Source: Nonomuraea typhae
Lineage (GTDB): Bacteria; Actinomycetota; Actinomycetes; Streptosporangiales; Streptosporangiaceae
Direction of reading: 5' to 3'
Assembly (NCBI RefSeq): GCF_009760925.1
Contig: NZ_VRLV01000009.1
Location: 1-64,000 of the forward strand
Length of the DNA: 64,000 nt
Shown: positions 34,040 to 43,314 of the stretch, one piece after another
How positions within the stretch are numbered: the first letter of the stretch is position 1
How the letters are laid out: each line of letters begins with the position of its first letter
Notes under the pieces: model-generated
Seen by the model: the letters and a program-made list of their open reading frames with translations, nothing else
What the model was told of the DNA's origin: nothing
Databases searched by the model: none
Made by a program: the position numbers and the translations under genes

Positions 34040-34423
34040 GTGAAGCGTCCCATGACATTGCTGGTGGCCGCGGTGATCGTCGCGCTGGAAGGGCTGATCG
34101 CGCTCGGTCTCGGGATCTACGTCGGCGTCGAGGCCGCGGTGGGCAGGCCCGAGTCGATGACCAGCGCCGTCGCCGAAGCCGGATTCGGGCTGCTCGTCGG
34201 GGCGGGGCTGCTCTGGGTCGCCTGGGGCGGGCTGTTCAAGCTGGAGCGCTGGGGGCGCTCGCCGAGCGTGCTGGCCCAGATCTTCGTGATCCCGGTCGCG
34301 ATCACCCTCATCAACGCCGATCGGCCGGCCCTCGGGATTCCGCTGCTCGCGGTCGCGCTGGCCGGCCTCGGCGTGCTGCTGGCGCCTCCCACCACCAAGG
34401 CGCTCTACGGTGAAGAGCGTTAG
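34040..34423 (+). CDS. Small integral membrane protein of unknown function
   Basis: The 127-residue product contains four hydrophobic segments (about 5-30, 45-65, 75-95 and 98-118) with few charged residues. Start GTG 34040 (VKRPMTLLVAAV) places a basic N-terminus before the first helix. It is divergent from the lipid kinase gene, and its TAG overlaps the TAA of the sigma factor gene. No family recognised. Confidence 0.75.
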   Translation: MKRPMTLLVAAVIVALEGLIALGLGIYVGVEAAVGRPESMTSAVAEAGFGLLVGAGLLWVAWGGLFKLERWGRSPSVLAQIFVIPVAITLINADRPALGIPLLAVALAGLGVLLAPPTTKALYGEER

Positions 34424-35220
34424 TCTTCCGCGGTCAGGCCCTCGCGCAGCTGAGCGAGCGTGCGGGCCAGCAACCGGGAGACGTGCATCTGCGAGATGCC
34501 GAGTTCGGTGGCGATCTGCGACTGCGTCATGTTGCCGAAGAAGCGCAGCAGCAGGATGCGCTTCTCGCGGGGCGGGAGCCGTTCGAGCAGCGGCTTGAGC
34601 GACTCGCGGTACTCCACGCCCTCCAGCGACTCATCCACGATGCCCAGCGAGTCGGAGACGGCCGGCGCGTCGTCGTCGCCCGAGTCGGGCGCGTCGAGCG
34701 AGACCGTCGAGTAGGCGTTGGCCGACTCCAGGCCCTCCAGGACCTCTTCCTCGGTCATCTTCAGGTAGGCGGCCAGCTCGGCCACCGTGGGCGCGCGGCC
34801 CTCGCGCTGCGACAGCTCGCTGATCGCCTTGGTCAGCGACAGCTTCAGCTCCTGCAGGCGGCGCGGCACGCGGACCGCCCAGCCCTTGTCGCGGAAGTGC
34901 CGCTTGATCTCCCCGACGATCGTCGGGGTGGCGTAGGTGGAGAACTCCACCCCGCGGGCCAGATCGAAGCGGTCGATGGACTTGATCAGGCCGATGGTGG
35001 CGACCTGGGTGAGGTCGTCGAGCCACTCTCCGCGGTTGCGGAAGCGGCGGGCGAGGTATTCGACCAGGGGAAGGTGAAGCTCGACCAGCTCGTCCCGGAT
35101 GCGCTGGCGGCGCGGCTCTTCGGGTCCCAGCTCGGCCAGTTCGGCGAAGAGCATGCGGGCGCGCACCCTGTCGGGGACGGCGTGTTCGCTGGTGGCCATG
35201 GCTCCAGTCCTTTCCGTCAC
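34420..35220 (-). CDS. SigB/SigF/SigH-type stress sigma factor
   Basis: A 266-residue group 3 sigma factor with region 2 (EYLARRFRNRGEWLDDLTQVATIGLIKSIDRFD...), region 3 (ISELSQREGRAPTVAELA) and region 4 (LPPREKRILLLRFFGNMTQSQIATELGISQMHVSRLL). The start is GTG 35220 in a GTGA overlap with the anti-sigma gene; ATG 35199 is an alternative. By position near whiB1 and sodN it should correspond to S. coelicolor sigma-H (SCO5243, from memory), used in osmotic stress and development. Confidence 0.93.
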   Translation of the reverse strand: MTERTGAMATSEHAVPDRVRARMLFAELAELGPEEPRRQRIRDELVELHLPLVEYLARRFRNRGEWLDDLTQVATIGLIKSIDRFDLARGVEFSTYATPTIVGEIKRHFRDKGWAVRVPRRLQELKLSLTKAISELSQREGRAPTVAELAAYLKMTEEEVLEGLESANAYSTVSLDAPDSGDDDAPAVSDSLGIVDESLEGVEYRESLKPLLERLPPREKRILLLRFFGNMTQSQIATELGISQMHVSRLLARTLAQLREGLTAED

Positions 35221-35642
35221 GCCGGCCTCGCCGCGCCTCGGCGCTTTCGCAAGACGATCGCCATGCGGTCGGGGGAGTCGGTCACGGCGTCGACGTCGTC
35301 GGCCAGGGCGGTCAGCACCATCCAGGCGAAGTCATCGCGTTTGGGCGCGGAACTGCCCACGGTCGCGACCTCCACGCTGACCTGCATGACCTGTCCCGTC
35401 AGCTCGAACTCGGCCGTCAGGTCGGTGCCCGGCACCGCCTCGCTCAGCAGCATGGCGCACGCTTCGTCGACGGCGATCCGCAGATCTTCGATCTCATCGA
35501 GCGTGAAGTCAAGCCGCGCGGCCAGCCCGGCGGTTGCCGTACGAAGCACGGACAGGTAGGCGCTCGCCGCGGGGAGCCTGATGCTCACCACGTCGCGGAT
35601 GCCTGCCACGCCTTCCGCCCGCGTCTCGGTTTCCTCGGTCAC
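35217..35642 (-). CDS. RsbW-type anti-sigma factor (HATPase kinase fold)
   Basis: The 141-residue protein has a histidine-kinase-like ATPase fold: the N-box region LRIAVDEACAMLL and the C-terminal DDFAWMVLTALADDV, the latter shorter than in true kinases. It probably binds the sigma factor encoded just downstream with a 4-bp overlap and is countered by an anti-anti-sigma factor located elsewhere. GTG 35642 has GGGAGGAT upstream. Confidence 0.9.
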   Translation of the reverse strand: MTEETETRAEGVAGIRDVVSIRLPAASAYLSVLRTATAGLAARLDFTLDEIEDLRIAVDEACAMLLSEAVPGTDLTAEFELTGQVMQVSVEVATVGSSAPKRDDFAWMVLTALADDVDAVTDSPDRMAIVLRKRRGAARPA

Positions 35643-35742
35643 GATCCTCCCTCGGGTCTGCGACCCCGTACGGTTTCGACGCTGACTGCAACTTACCGCC
35701 CCGGAGAGGTGCTTGGCGGATTCAGACTCGCCAACGAACGAA

Positions 35743-35776
35743 AAGGCTCTGTGTGGCTGGTACCACACAGAGCCTT
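35743..35776 (-). terminator. Terminator after sodN
   Basis: A perfect 14-bp stem (35743-35756 with 35763-35776) and 6-nt loop, followed on the minus strand by TTTTCG. It ends 10 bp after the sodN stop and is a classic intrinsic terminator. Confidence 0.88.
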
Positions 35777-35786
35777 ATGTGCCGAT

Positions 35787-36188
35787 TTATGCGGCCTTAG
35801 TCTCCCAGAAGATCTTGGAGATGTCGTCGATCTTGCCGAGGAGTTCGTCCGCCTTCGCCACGTCCACGGTGCCCTTGCCGCCCGCTGCGCCGGCGAGCTT
35901 GGTGGCCTCCCAGAAGAGCTGGTGAAGCTGCGGGTACTGCTCCAGGTGCGGAGGCTTGAAGTAGTCCGTCCACAGCACCCAGAGGTGGTGCTTGACGAGC
36001 TCGGCCCGCTCTTCCTTGATGGAGAGGGCGCGGGAGCGGAAGACGGGGTCCTCGTTGCCCGCGTACTTCTCCATGATCGCCTTGACCGACTCCGCCTCGA
36101 TCCGGGCCTGCGCGGGGTCGTAGACGCCGCAGGGCAGGTCACAGTGAGCGGAAGCGACGTGCTTAGGTCGTAGCAGTCGTGCGAGCAT
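35787..36188 (-). CDS. sodN: Nickel superoxide dismutase precursor
   Basis: The 133-residue precursor has a 14-residue leader (MLARLLRPKHVASA) followed by the nickel hook HCDLPCGVYDP, whose new N-terminal His, Cys2 and Cys6 bind Ni after cleavage. The rest is a four-helix bundle that forms a hexamer and dismutates superoxide. ATG 36188 has AAGGAAGGAC upstream. The matching processing protease gene is divergent, 90 bp away. Nickel repression through Nur is usual, but I see no clear Nur box. Confidence 0.97.
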   Translation of the reverse strand: MLARLLRPKHVASAHCDLPCGVYDPAQARIEAESVKAIMEKYAGNEDPVFRSRALSIKEERAELVKHHLWVLWTDYFKPPHLEQYPQLHQLFWEATKLAGAAGGKGTVDVAKADELLGKIDDISKIFWETKAA

Positions 36189-36278
36189 CAGAAAGTCCTT
36201 CCTTGATGCTGAGTCAGCTTGGTCCATTACCGACCTTACTCGGCTCCCGAACGCCCGAGGATGAGGGGGTCACAGCCC

Positions 36279-36596
36279 ATGAGAGTGCGTGTCGAAGGCG
36301 ACTCCATGCGGCCCGCGCTGCGTCCGGGCGACTGGCTGCTGGTACGGCGGGGCGCCACGGTCCACCCCGGCGACCTGGTCGTCGCCCGCCTGCCCGGTGA
36401 CCCTTCGACGCTCATCGTGAAACGGGCCCAGTGGCACGGCGAGGACGGCTGGTGGCTGGAAAGCGACAACCAGCGCGCCTCGGGCCGCCGTGACAGCTGG
36501 GACTTCGGCCCGGTCCACGACATCGTCGGCCGGGTGATGCTGCGCTATTGGCCGCTGCTCAGGTTGCCCAGCCACCTGTCGCGCAGCCGCTCGTAG
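36279..36596 (+). CDS. sodX: S26-type NiSOD maturation protease
   Basis: A 105-residue signal-peptidase-like protease with the catalytic Ser motif EGDSMRPALRPGDWLLV and the general-base Lys in TLIVKRAQW. This small S26 branch removes the NiSOD leader; placement next to sodN supports it. It is divergent from sodN rather than downstream of it. Its 3' end overlaps the 3' end of the convergent binding-protein gene by 52 bp. Confidence 0.93.
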   Translation: MRVRVEGDSMRPALRPGDWLLVRRGATVHPGDLVVARLPGDPSTLIVKRAQWHGEDGWWLESDNQRASGRRDSWDFGPVHDIVGRVMLRYWPLLRLPSHLSRSRS

Positions 36597-37359
36597 GTCC
36601 CGTCCTTCCTGGCACGTTCCAGGACCGCGTCAACCGTCTTGAGCAGCACGCCGTTCCCCTTGCGTACGGCGATGCCGTACTGCTCGCCGGTCTCCAGGCT
36701 CTCCAGCAGCTTCAGCTCCTTGCCCAGCTTGAGCTTGGTCAGCCAGAGGGCGATGACGGGACGGTCCTGGATCAGCGCCTCCACGTGCCCCGCCTGCAGG
36801 CCGATGAGCTGCTGGAGCGAGTCGTCGTACTCCACGGCCTCCAGTCCCTGCTTCCTGGCGTACTCGGCGCCCGTGGTGCCCCGTTGGACGCCGACCTTGC
36901 CCTTGGCGTCCTTGAGCTTCTTGAGCCTGCTGTCCCGGCGCACCAGCACGGCCTGGGATGCCTCGAAGTAGGGCGTGGAGAAGTCGAGGCGCTTCCTGCG
37001 CTCGTCGGTGATCGTGATGCCGGCGGCGGCCAGGTCACAGGTGCCGTCGGTCAGCGCGTCGCCGTCCTGGATGGCGTCGAACTCCACGTTGACCACCTTG
37101 AGCTGCTGCTTCAGCTCCGCGGCCACGAGCGCGACCAGGTCCACGTCGAAGCCGACGATGGTGCCGTTCCGCTCGAACTCGAAGGGCTCGTAGGGGACGT
37201 TCGTGCACATGGTGAGGGTCCCGGGAGGGGTGCCGGGCCGTACCCGCTCCGTGCCGCACGCGGCGAGCGCCAGCAGCGCGAGCCCGGCCGAGACCGCCGC
37301 GCGGCACCTCGCGCGGGCCGGGGAGCCCGCACGAGGTGTCCGCTTGCTCGGCGTGCCCA

Positions 37360-37360
<1 letters not shown>
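36545..37360 (-). CDS. Amino-acid ABC transporter substrate-binding lipoprotein
   Basis: A 271-residue SBP of the glutamate/polar amino acid family: lipobox LAAC (Cys about 35), TNVPYEPFEFERNGTIVGFDVDL and GITITDERRKRLDFSTPYFEASQA. Start ATG 37360 shares one base with the stop of the ATPase gene. It is the second binding protein in a four-gene importer operon; having one SBP at each end is unusual and may widen substrate range. Confidence 0.9.
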
Positions 37361-38099
<739 letters not shown>

Positions 38100-38103
<4 letters not shown>

Positions 38104-38927
38104 CGTTTCCTCCCCTGCCGTGCCTCGAGGCGGCGCACGACGATGCCGAGCGGGATCGTGATCAGCAGGTAGGTCGCCCCCGCCACGATCAGGGGTGTGC
38201 TGTTCGCGTTGTCGATCGTCGCGTCGGAGCCGAACTTGGTCAGCTCGGTGGTCGCCGCCGTGACGCCCAGGGTGAAGACCAGCGAGGAGTCCTTGAACAG
38301 CAGGATCAGCTCGTTGGTCAGCGGCGGGATCACGATCCTGATCGCCTGCGGCAGGATGATGGAGATCATGGCCCGCCCGGGCCGCATGCCCAGCGACCTG
38401 GCGGCCTCCATCTGTCCCTTGGGCACCGCCTGGATGCCCGCCCGGAACGACTCCGCCATGTAGGCGGCGGCGACCAGGCCCAGCGCGAGGGCGACGGTGC
38501 CGTAGATGTCGCCCGGCAGCTTGAAGCCGGGGAAGGCGATCGGCAGGCCGAAGCCCAGGAGCAGGAAGATGATCAGCGCGGGCAGGCCGCGGAAGATCTC
38601 GATGTAGACCAGCGCCACGGCCCGGTAGACCCCGACCGACGACAGGCGCATGAGCGCCAGCACGAGGCCGAGGAAGAACCCGAGGACGTAACCCGAGATC
38701 GTGAAGATGACGGTGTTCTTCAGCGCGATCGTGAACAGCTCGGGGAACATGCCCCGGGCGACCTCGCCGTTGAGGAAGTTCTGCGCGATGCGCGGCCAGT
38801 CGGCCAGCAGAACGATCGCCACCAGGATGACGACGAAGACGGCGTACTGGATGCCCAGGCTCACTCGCCGCCGCTGCCTGGGGCTGAGCCCGCTGCGCGC
38901 GGGCTCAGCCGTGGTCGGCTTCGCCAT
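38100..38927 (-). CDS. Polar amino-acid ABC transporter permease
   Basis: A 275-residue HisM/GlnP-type permease with about five membrane helices, the EIFRGLPALIIFLLLGFGLP segment and the EAA loop GQMEAARSLGMRPGRAM. ATG 38927 (MAKPTTAEP) is chosen: the frame upstream reads into the binding-protein gene. It is the only permease, so it would form a homodimer. Confidence 0.94.
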
Positions 38928-38929
38928 GA

Positions 38930-39796
38930 TCAGGAGGTGGGAGAAGGAGTGCTGACGGGGGCGGCGCCCATCCACTTCTCATAGGACTTGGTCCAGGCGC
39001 CGTCCTTGAGGGCGGTGCCCAGGGCGTCGTTGACCGCCGTGAGCAGCGCCGTGTTGCCCTTCTTGACCGCGAAGCCGTACTGCGCCTTGGTCGGGACCTG
39101 GCCGACGAGCTCGAAGGAGTCGCTGAAGCCGGGCTTCTTCGTCCACTCGACGACGACCGGCAGGTCCTGCAGGACGACGTCCACCTGGCCCGACTGCAGG
39201 GCGAGCAGCTGCTTGCCGGAGTCCTTGAACTCCTTGGCCTCGATGCCCGCGCCCTTGGCCATCTCGAGGCTGGTGGTGCCCGCCTGCACGCCGAGCGAGA
39301 GGCCCTTGGCCTTCACCTGGTCCAGGGAGGTGACGCCGGAACCCTTCTTCGTGACCAGGCCGAGGACCTCGTCGAAGTACGGGGCGGAGAAGTCGAGGTT
39401 CTTCTTCCGCTCGTCGGTGATGGTCATGCCGGCGGCGGCGACGTCGCACTTGCCGGCGTTCAGGGCGGCGCCGCCCTTGATGGAGTCGAAGTCGATGTCC
39501 AGGATCTCCTGGGTGACGCCGAGTTTCTTGGCCACCAAGTCGATCATGTCCACGTCGAAGCCGACGACCTTGCCGCTGGAGTCCTTCGATTGGAAGGGCG
39601 GGTACGGCAGGTTGGTACAGGTGATCAACTTCCCGGGCTGAACCAGCTGGACGCCGCCGGCCGCGGCGCTGCCGGAGGGCTTGGCGGTGTCCGTGCCCGA
39701 CGGCGACTGGCTGCCGCAGGCGGACAACGCCAGGGCGGCGGTGATAGCGACCGCGCCGACGGCGTAGCCGCGGCGACGAGAGGACCAGAGGGCCAT
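38930..39796 (-). CDS. Glutamate-type ABC transporter substrate-binding lipoprotein
   Basis: A 288-residue SBP with lipobox ALSAC, TNLPYPPFQSKDSSGKVVGFDVDMID and GMTITDERKKNLDFSAPYFDEVL. ATG 39796 is preceded by a perfect AGGAGG with 6-nt spacing, deciding it against ATG 39811 and GTG 39823. It heads the operon SBP-permease-ATPase-SBP. The 273 bp upstream, before the divergent malic enzyme gene, shows no other gene. Confidence 0.93.
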   Translation of the reverse strand: MALWSSRRRGYAVGAVAITAALALSACGSQSPSGTDTAKPSGSAAAGGVQLVQPGKLITCTNLPYPPFQSKDSSGKVVGFDVDMIDLVAKKLGVTQEILDIDFDSIKGGAALNAGKCDVAAAGMTITDERKKNLDFSAPYFDEVLGLVTKKGSGVTSLDQVKAKGLSLGVQAGTTSLEMAKGAGIEAKEFKDSGKQLLALQSGQVDVVLQDLPVVVEWTKKPGFSDSFELVGQVPTKAQYGFAVKKGNTALLTAVNDALGTALKDGAWTKSYEKWMGAAPVSTPSPTS

Positions 39797-40069
39797 GGAC
39801 GGCCTCCTCATGAGATTTGCCACGAAAGTTGGGTTTTGTGAAGTTTAAATGCGGTTAGTAGCGGTTTGAGCGGTCAGATTTAACGATGCGTCAACAGAAC
39901 GGCGTCAGCTCCGACACCTGATCTATCTCACCATGTGGCACAATCATGAAACGGGTGACCCCCGTGCCCCTCACGAGACGACCGATCGACGAGGGGATCC
40001 GGGCGACTACAGAAGCCTGGAACTCCTCGTGGCGTCTGTCCTGCCGTCCGATGAAACTCTGGGGTCTCT

Positions 40070-41260
40070 GTGGCTGTCACGCCCGCTTCTACCTCCCTCG
40101 ATTCCTTCGACCTCGACCCGGCTTTCGCCCTGCACCGCGGCGGAAAGCTGGAGGTTCGCTCGACCGTTCCCGTCCGCGACAAGGACGACCTCTCCCTCGC
40201 CTACACCCCCGGTGTGGCCCGCGTCTGCTCCGCCATCGCCGACACCCCGGCTCTGGTCAACGATTACACCTGGGTCTCAAATGTGGTCGCGGTGGTTTCC
40301 GACGGCACCGCCGTGCTAGGGCTCGGCGACATCGGCCCCGCCGCCGCCATGCCCGTCATGGAGGGCAAGGCCCTGCTGTTCAAGGAGTTCGGCAACGTCG
40401 ACGCCGTCCCGATCTGCCTCGACTGCACCGACGTCGACGCGCTCGTCGAGACCGTGGTACGGCTGGCGCCCTCCTTCGGCGGCATCAACCTCGAGGACAT
40501 CAGCGCCCCGCGCTGCTTCGAGGTGGAGGACCGGCTGCGCGACCTGCTCGACATCCCGGTCTTCCACGACGACCAGCACGGCACCGCCATCGTCGTGCTG
40601 GCCGCGCTCGAGAACGCCGCCCGGCTGACCGGCCGCGCCCTCGGCGACCTGCGCGCCGTGGTGGCCGGAGCGGGCGCCTCCGGCGTCGCCGTCACCCGCA
40701 TCCTGCTGGAGGCCGGCATCGGCGACATCGCCGTGGCCGACTCCAAGGGCATGCTGCACACCGGCCGCACCGACCTCAACCCGGTCAAGGCCGCGCTGGC
40801 CCACGACACCAACAAGGCGGGCCACAGCGGCTCGACCGAGCAGGCGCTGGCAGGGGCCGACGTCTTCATCGGCCTGTCGGGCTCCACGGTGGCGGAGGCG
40901 GCGATCGCCGCCATGGCCGAGGACGCGATCGTGTTCGCGCTGTCGAACCCGACTCCCGAGATCGACCCGGCCGTCGCCCGCAAGCACGCCGGCGTGGTGG
41001 CCACCGGCCGCTCCGACTACCCCAACCAGATCAACAACGTACTGGCCTTCCCCGGCGTCTTCCGCGGCGCGCTCGACGTGCGGGCCCGCACGATCACCGA
41101 GAACATGAAGGTGGCCGCCGCCCGCGCCCTGGCCGACGTGGTCGGCGAGGACCTGAGCGCCGACTACGTCATCCCGAGTCCCTTCGACCCCCGGGTGGCC
41201 CCGGCCGTGACCGCCGCGGTCGCCGCCCAGGCCCAGATCGACGGCGTCACCCGCGCCTAG
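40070..41260 (+). CDS. NAD(P)-dependent malic enzyme
   Basis: The 396-residue short-form malic enzyme decarboxylates malate to pyruvate. Motifs: YTPGVARVCSAI, the metal/acid segment CFEVEDRLRDLLDIPVFHDD, the active-site HDDQHGTAIV and the Rossmann GAGASGVAVTRILLEAG. Start GTG 40070. Located between the amino-acid importer and a secreted orphan; S. coelicolor has a malic enzyme (SCO5261) in the same context, from memory. Confidence 0.94.
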   Translation: MAVTPASTSLDSFDLDPAFALHRGGKLEVRSTVPVRDKDDLSLAYTPGVARVCSAIADTPALVNDYTWVSNVVAVVSDGTAVLGLGDIGPAAAMPVMEGKALLFKEFGNVDAVPICLDCTDVDALVETVVRLAPSFGGINLEDISAPRCFEVEDRLRDLLDIPVFHDDQHGTAIVVLAALENAARLTGRALGDLRAVVAGAGASGVAVTRILLEAGIGDIAVADSKGMLHTGRTDLNPVKAALAHDTNKAGHSGSTEQALAGADVFIGLSGSTVAEAAIAAMAEDAIVFALSNPTPEIDPAVARKHAGVVATGRSDYPNQINNVLAFPGVFRGALDVRARTITENMKVAAARALADVVGEDLSADYVIPSPFDPRVAPAVTAAVAAQAQIDGVTRA

Positions 41261-41267
41261 GACGACC

Positions 41268-41294
41268 TTGCGGGAGCGCCCGGCGCTCCCGCAA
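41268..41294 (+). terminator. Terminator after malic enzyme gene
   Basis: A 12-bp perfect stem (41268-41279 with 41283-41294) around a 3-nt loop begins 7 bp after the stop. The following TTCGGTT is only weakly T-rich. Confidence 0.75.
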
Positions 41295-41349
41295 TTCGGT
41301 TGCAAGCAGGGTTTGCCACAATCGCCCGACACCCCATCTTGGAGGAACG

Positions 41350-41802
41350 ATGAAGGCGATTCTGGCCGGCGCGGCGACCGCTGCCCTGCTCCTGTCCGTG
41401 ACCACCACCCCCGCCGCGGCCGCCACCGGCCTCAAGACCGTGTACGGCTGGGCGAAGATCTCCGGCAACGCCCACTTCATCCTGACCCCGTACAAGGCCA
41501 CCCTGGGCGAGATAGGGGAGAGCGGCCTGCTCGGCTGGTCGCTGGACAAGAAGACCGGATCGCCCGTCAGGATCGCCTACACCGAGGGCCTGGACTTCCG
41601 GCAGGTGAGCAAGAAGTGCGGCAAGCGGGCCGCCGGCTACCCGCACGAGAACTACGACAAGAAGACCGCCTTCGGCAAGACCAAGTGCGACCCGATCCAC
41701 CTCTACGCCCTGCTGAAGCAGGGCCGCGTGGCCGTGCGCGTGGTCTACGACAACACCAAGCGCCCCATGTCGGTGAAGGTGTGGGAGCTCAAGCTCCCGT
41801 AA
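41350..41802 (+). CDS. Small secreted protein of unknown function
   Basis: The 150-residue product has a good signal peptide (MKAILAGAATAALLLSV then TTTPAAAA) and ATG 41350 with a GGAGG site. The mature region is rich in Lys, Gly and Tyr and has two Cys (VSKKCGKRAAGYPHENYDKK and FGKTKCDPIHLY) that may form a disulfide. No recognised domain. It is the first secreted orphan before the protease array. Confidence 0.75.
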   Translation: MKAILAGAATAALLLSVTTTPAAAATGLKTVYGWAKISGNAHFILTPYKATLGEIGESGLLGWSLDKKTGSPVRIAYTEGLDFRQVSKKCGKRAAGYPHENYDKKTAFGKTKCDPIHLYALLKQGRVAVRVVYDNTKRPMSVKVWELKLP

Positions 41803-41909
41803 CCCGGGCGGGCTCGCTTTAGGAACAGCAGAAACCGCCTTTACTCTTCGTGCTATAAAGGGAGCGCTCTGTAAGGATGGCGGGCGCCGGCTCCTGGGCG
41901 AGGAGAGCG

Positions 41910-43268
41910 ATGGAACGCGAGCCCAACCGACTGCTCCAGCGACTGATCGCGGAGGCGGGCTTCTCACACAAGGGCCTGGCCCGGCGGCTCAACGACCTGG
42001 GCGCAGCGCGCGGCACCCCCGGCTTCAAGTACGACCACAGCTCCGTCCTGCGCTGGATCGGTGGTCAGCGGCCGAGGGAGCCGGTTCCCTGCCTCCTCGC
42101 CGAGATCTTCGCGCTCCGGCTCGGCAGGCCGGTGACCGCCGAAGACCTCGGCATGCCTGCGATGACCACACCCCTCGATCTCGGGCAGGAGTTCACGCAC
42201 ACCTGGCAGGAGGGGGTCACTACCGTGACGGCGCTGTGGCGCGCGGATGTGGAGAGACGTAGGTTCCTGCTCGACTCGACCTTCGCGATCGGGGCAGGCT
42301 CGGTGGGAGCGCTGCGCTGGTTGTCGGCGCCCGCCGAAGGGCGGCCGACGGGCGGGGGCGGACGCAGGGTAGGCAATGCGGACATCGCGGCGATCCATGA
42401 GGTGACCCGCTCGTTCGGGGAGCTGGACAACCGGTTCGGCAGTGGCCGGGTCCGCTCCTCAGTCGTGAAATATCTAGACACCGCCGTCTCGCCGCTCCTC
42501 AAGGACGGCTCGTACGGCGAAGCCACCGGCAGGCACCTGGCCGCCGCGGCTGCCGAACTCACCCGCCTGGCCGGTTGGATGGCCTACGACCTCGAACAAC
42601 ACGGCCTGGCCCAGCGCTACCTCATCCAGGCGCTCCGCCTGGCCAGGGGCGCCGCCGACCACGCGCTGGGCGGCGAGATCCTGGCCGGCATGGCCCATCA
42701 GGCCATCTACATGGGCCAGCACGCCCACGCCCTCGACCTGGCCCGCTCCGCCCAGCTGTCGGCCGGCCGGGCCGGGGTGCAGACGCTGCTGGCCTCCACC
42801 CACGTCCTCGAGGCCCACGCCCACGCCGGGCTCGGCGACGCCCGCGCGTGCGCGGCCTCCCTGAGCGAGTCCGAGCGGGCCTTCGACGCCCGCCGCCCCG
42901 GCGATGAGCCCGACTGGCTGAGCTACTTCGACGAGGCGTATCTGTCGGCCAAGTTCGCCCACTGCTTTCGCGACCTGGGCGACGGCGAACGAGCCGTCCG
43001 GCACGCCCGCCGTTCCCTGCAGATGGACGGACGCTACGTGCGCGGCCGCATGTTCAACCTCTCGCTGCTGAGCGCGGGCCTGCTGCAGTGCGGTGAACTG
43101 GAGGAGTCGTGCGCGGTCGCGGGCGACGCCCTGGCCCTCGGCGCCGAGCTGCAGTCGGCCCGTTCCCGCTCCTACGCCGCCGACCTCCGCCGCCGCCTCG
43201 AGCCCCACAAGTACGAGCGGGCCGTTCAGGATCTCAGCGAACGCACCCGCGACCTCACCCCCGTCTGA
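41910..43268 (+). CDS. HTH-TPR regulatory protein
   Basis: The 452-residue protein has an N-terminal helix-turn-helix-like region (about 5-65, LLQRLIAEAGFSHKGLARRLN) and alpha-helical TPR-like repeats (about 180-440, e.g. GLAQRYLIQALRLARGAADHA). It matches the large actinobacterial group of regulators with XRE-like heads and TPR bodies (NsdA-like). ATG 41910 follows GAGGAGA; a TATAAA hexamer at 41854-41859 may be its -10. Control targets unknown; the secreted protease array lies 1 kb downstream. Confidence 0.82.
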   Translation: MEREPNRLLQRLIAEAGFSHKGLARRLNDLGAARGTPGFKYDHSSVLRWIGGQRPREPVPCLLAEIFALRLGRPVTAEDLGMPAMTTPLDLGQEFTHTWQEGVTTVTALWRADVERRRFLLDSTFAIGAGSVGALRWLSAPAEGRPTGGGGRRVGNADIAAIHEVTRSFGELDNRFGSGRVRSSVVKYLDTAVSPLLKDGSYGEATGRHLAAAAAELTRLAGWMAYDLEQHGLAQRYLIQALRLARGAADHALGGEILAGMAHQAIYMGQHAHALDLARSAQLSAGRAGVQTLLASTHVLEAHAHAGLGDARACAASLSESERAFDARRPGDEPDWLSYFDEAYLSAKFAHCFRDLGDGERAVRHARRSLQMDGRYVRGRMFNLSLLSAGLLQCGELEESCAVAGDALALGAELQSARSRSYAADLRRRLEPHKYERAVQDLSERTRDLTPV

Positions 43269-43314
43269 CCCCGGCCGCACGTCACATCCGGCACCCGTCA
43301 ACCGTCACTGCAGT

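Noticed and set aside
36189..36278. Nur box between sodN and sodX
   Set aside because: No TTGCAA-type paired repeats are seen in the 90 bp.
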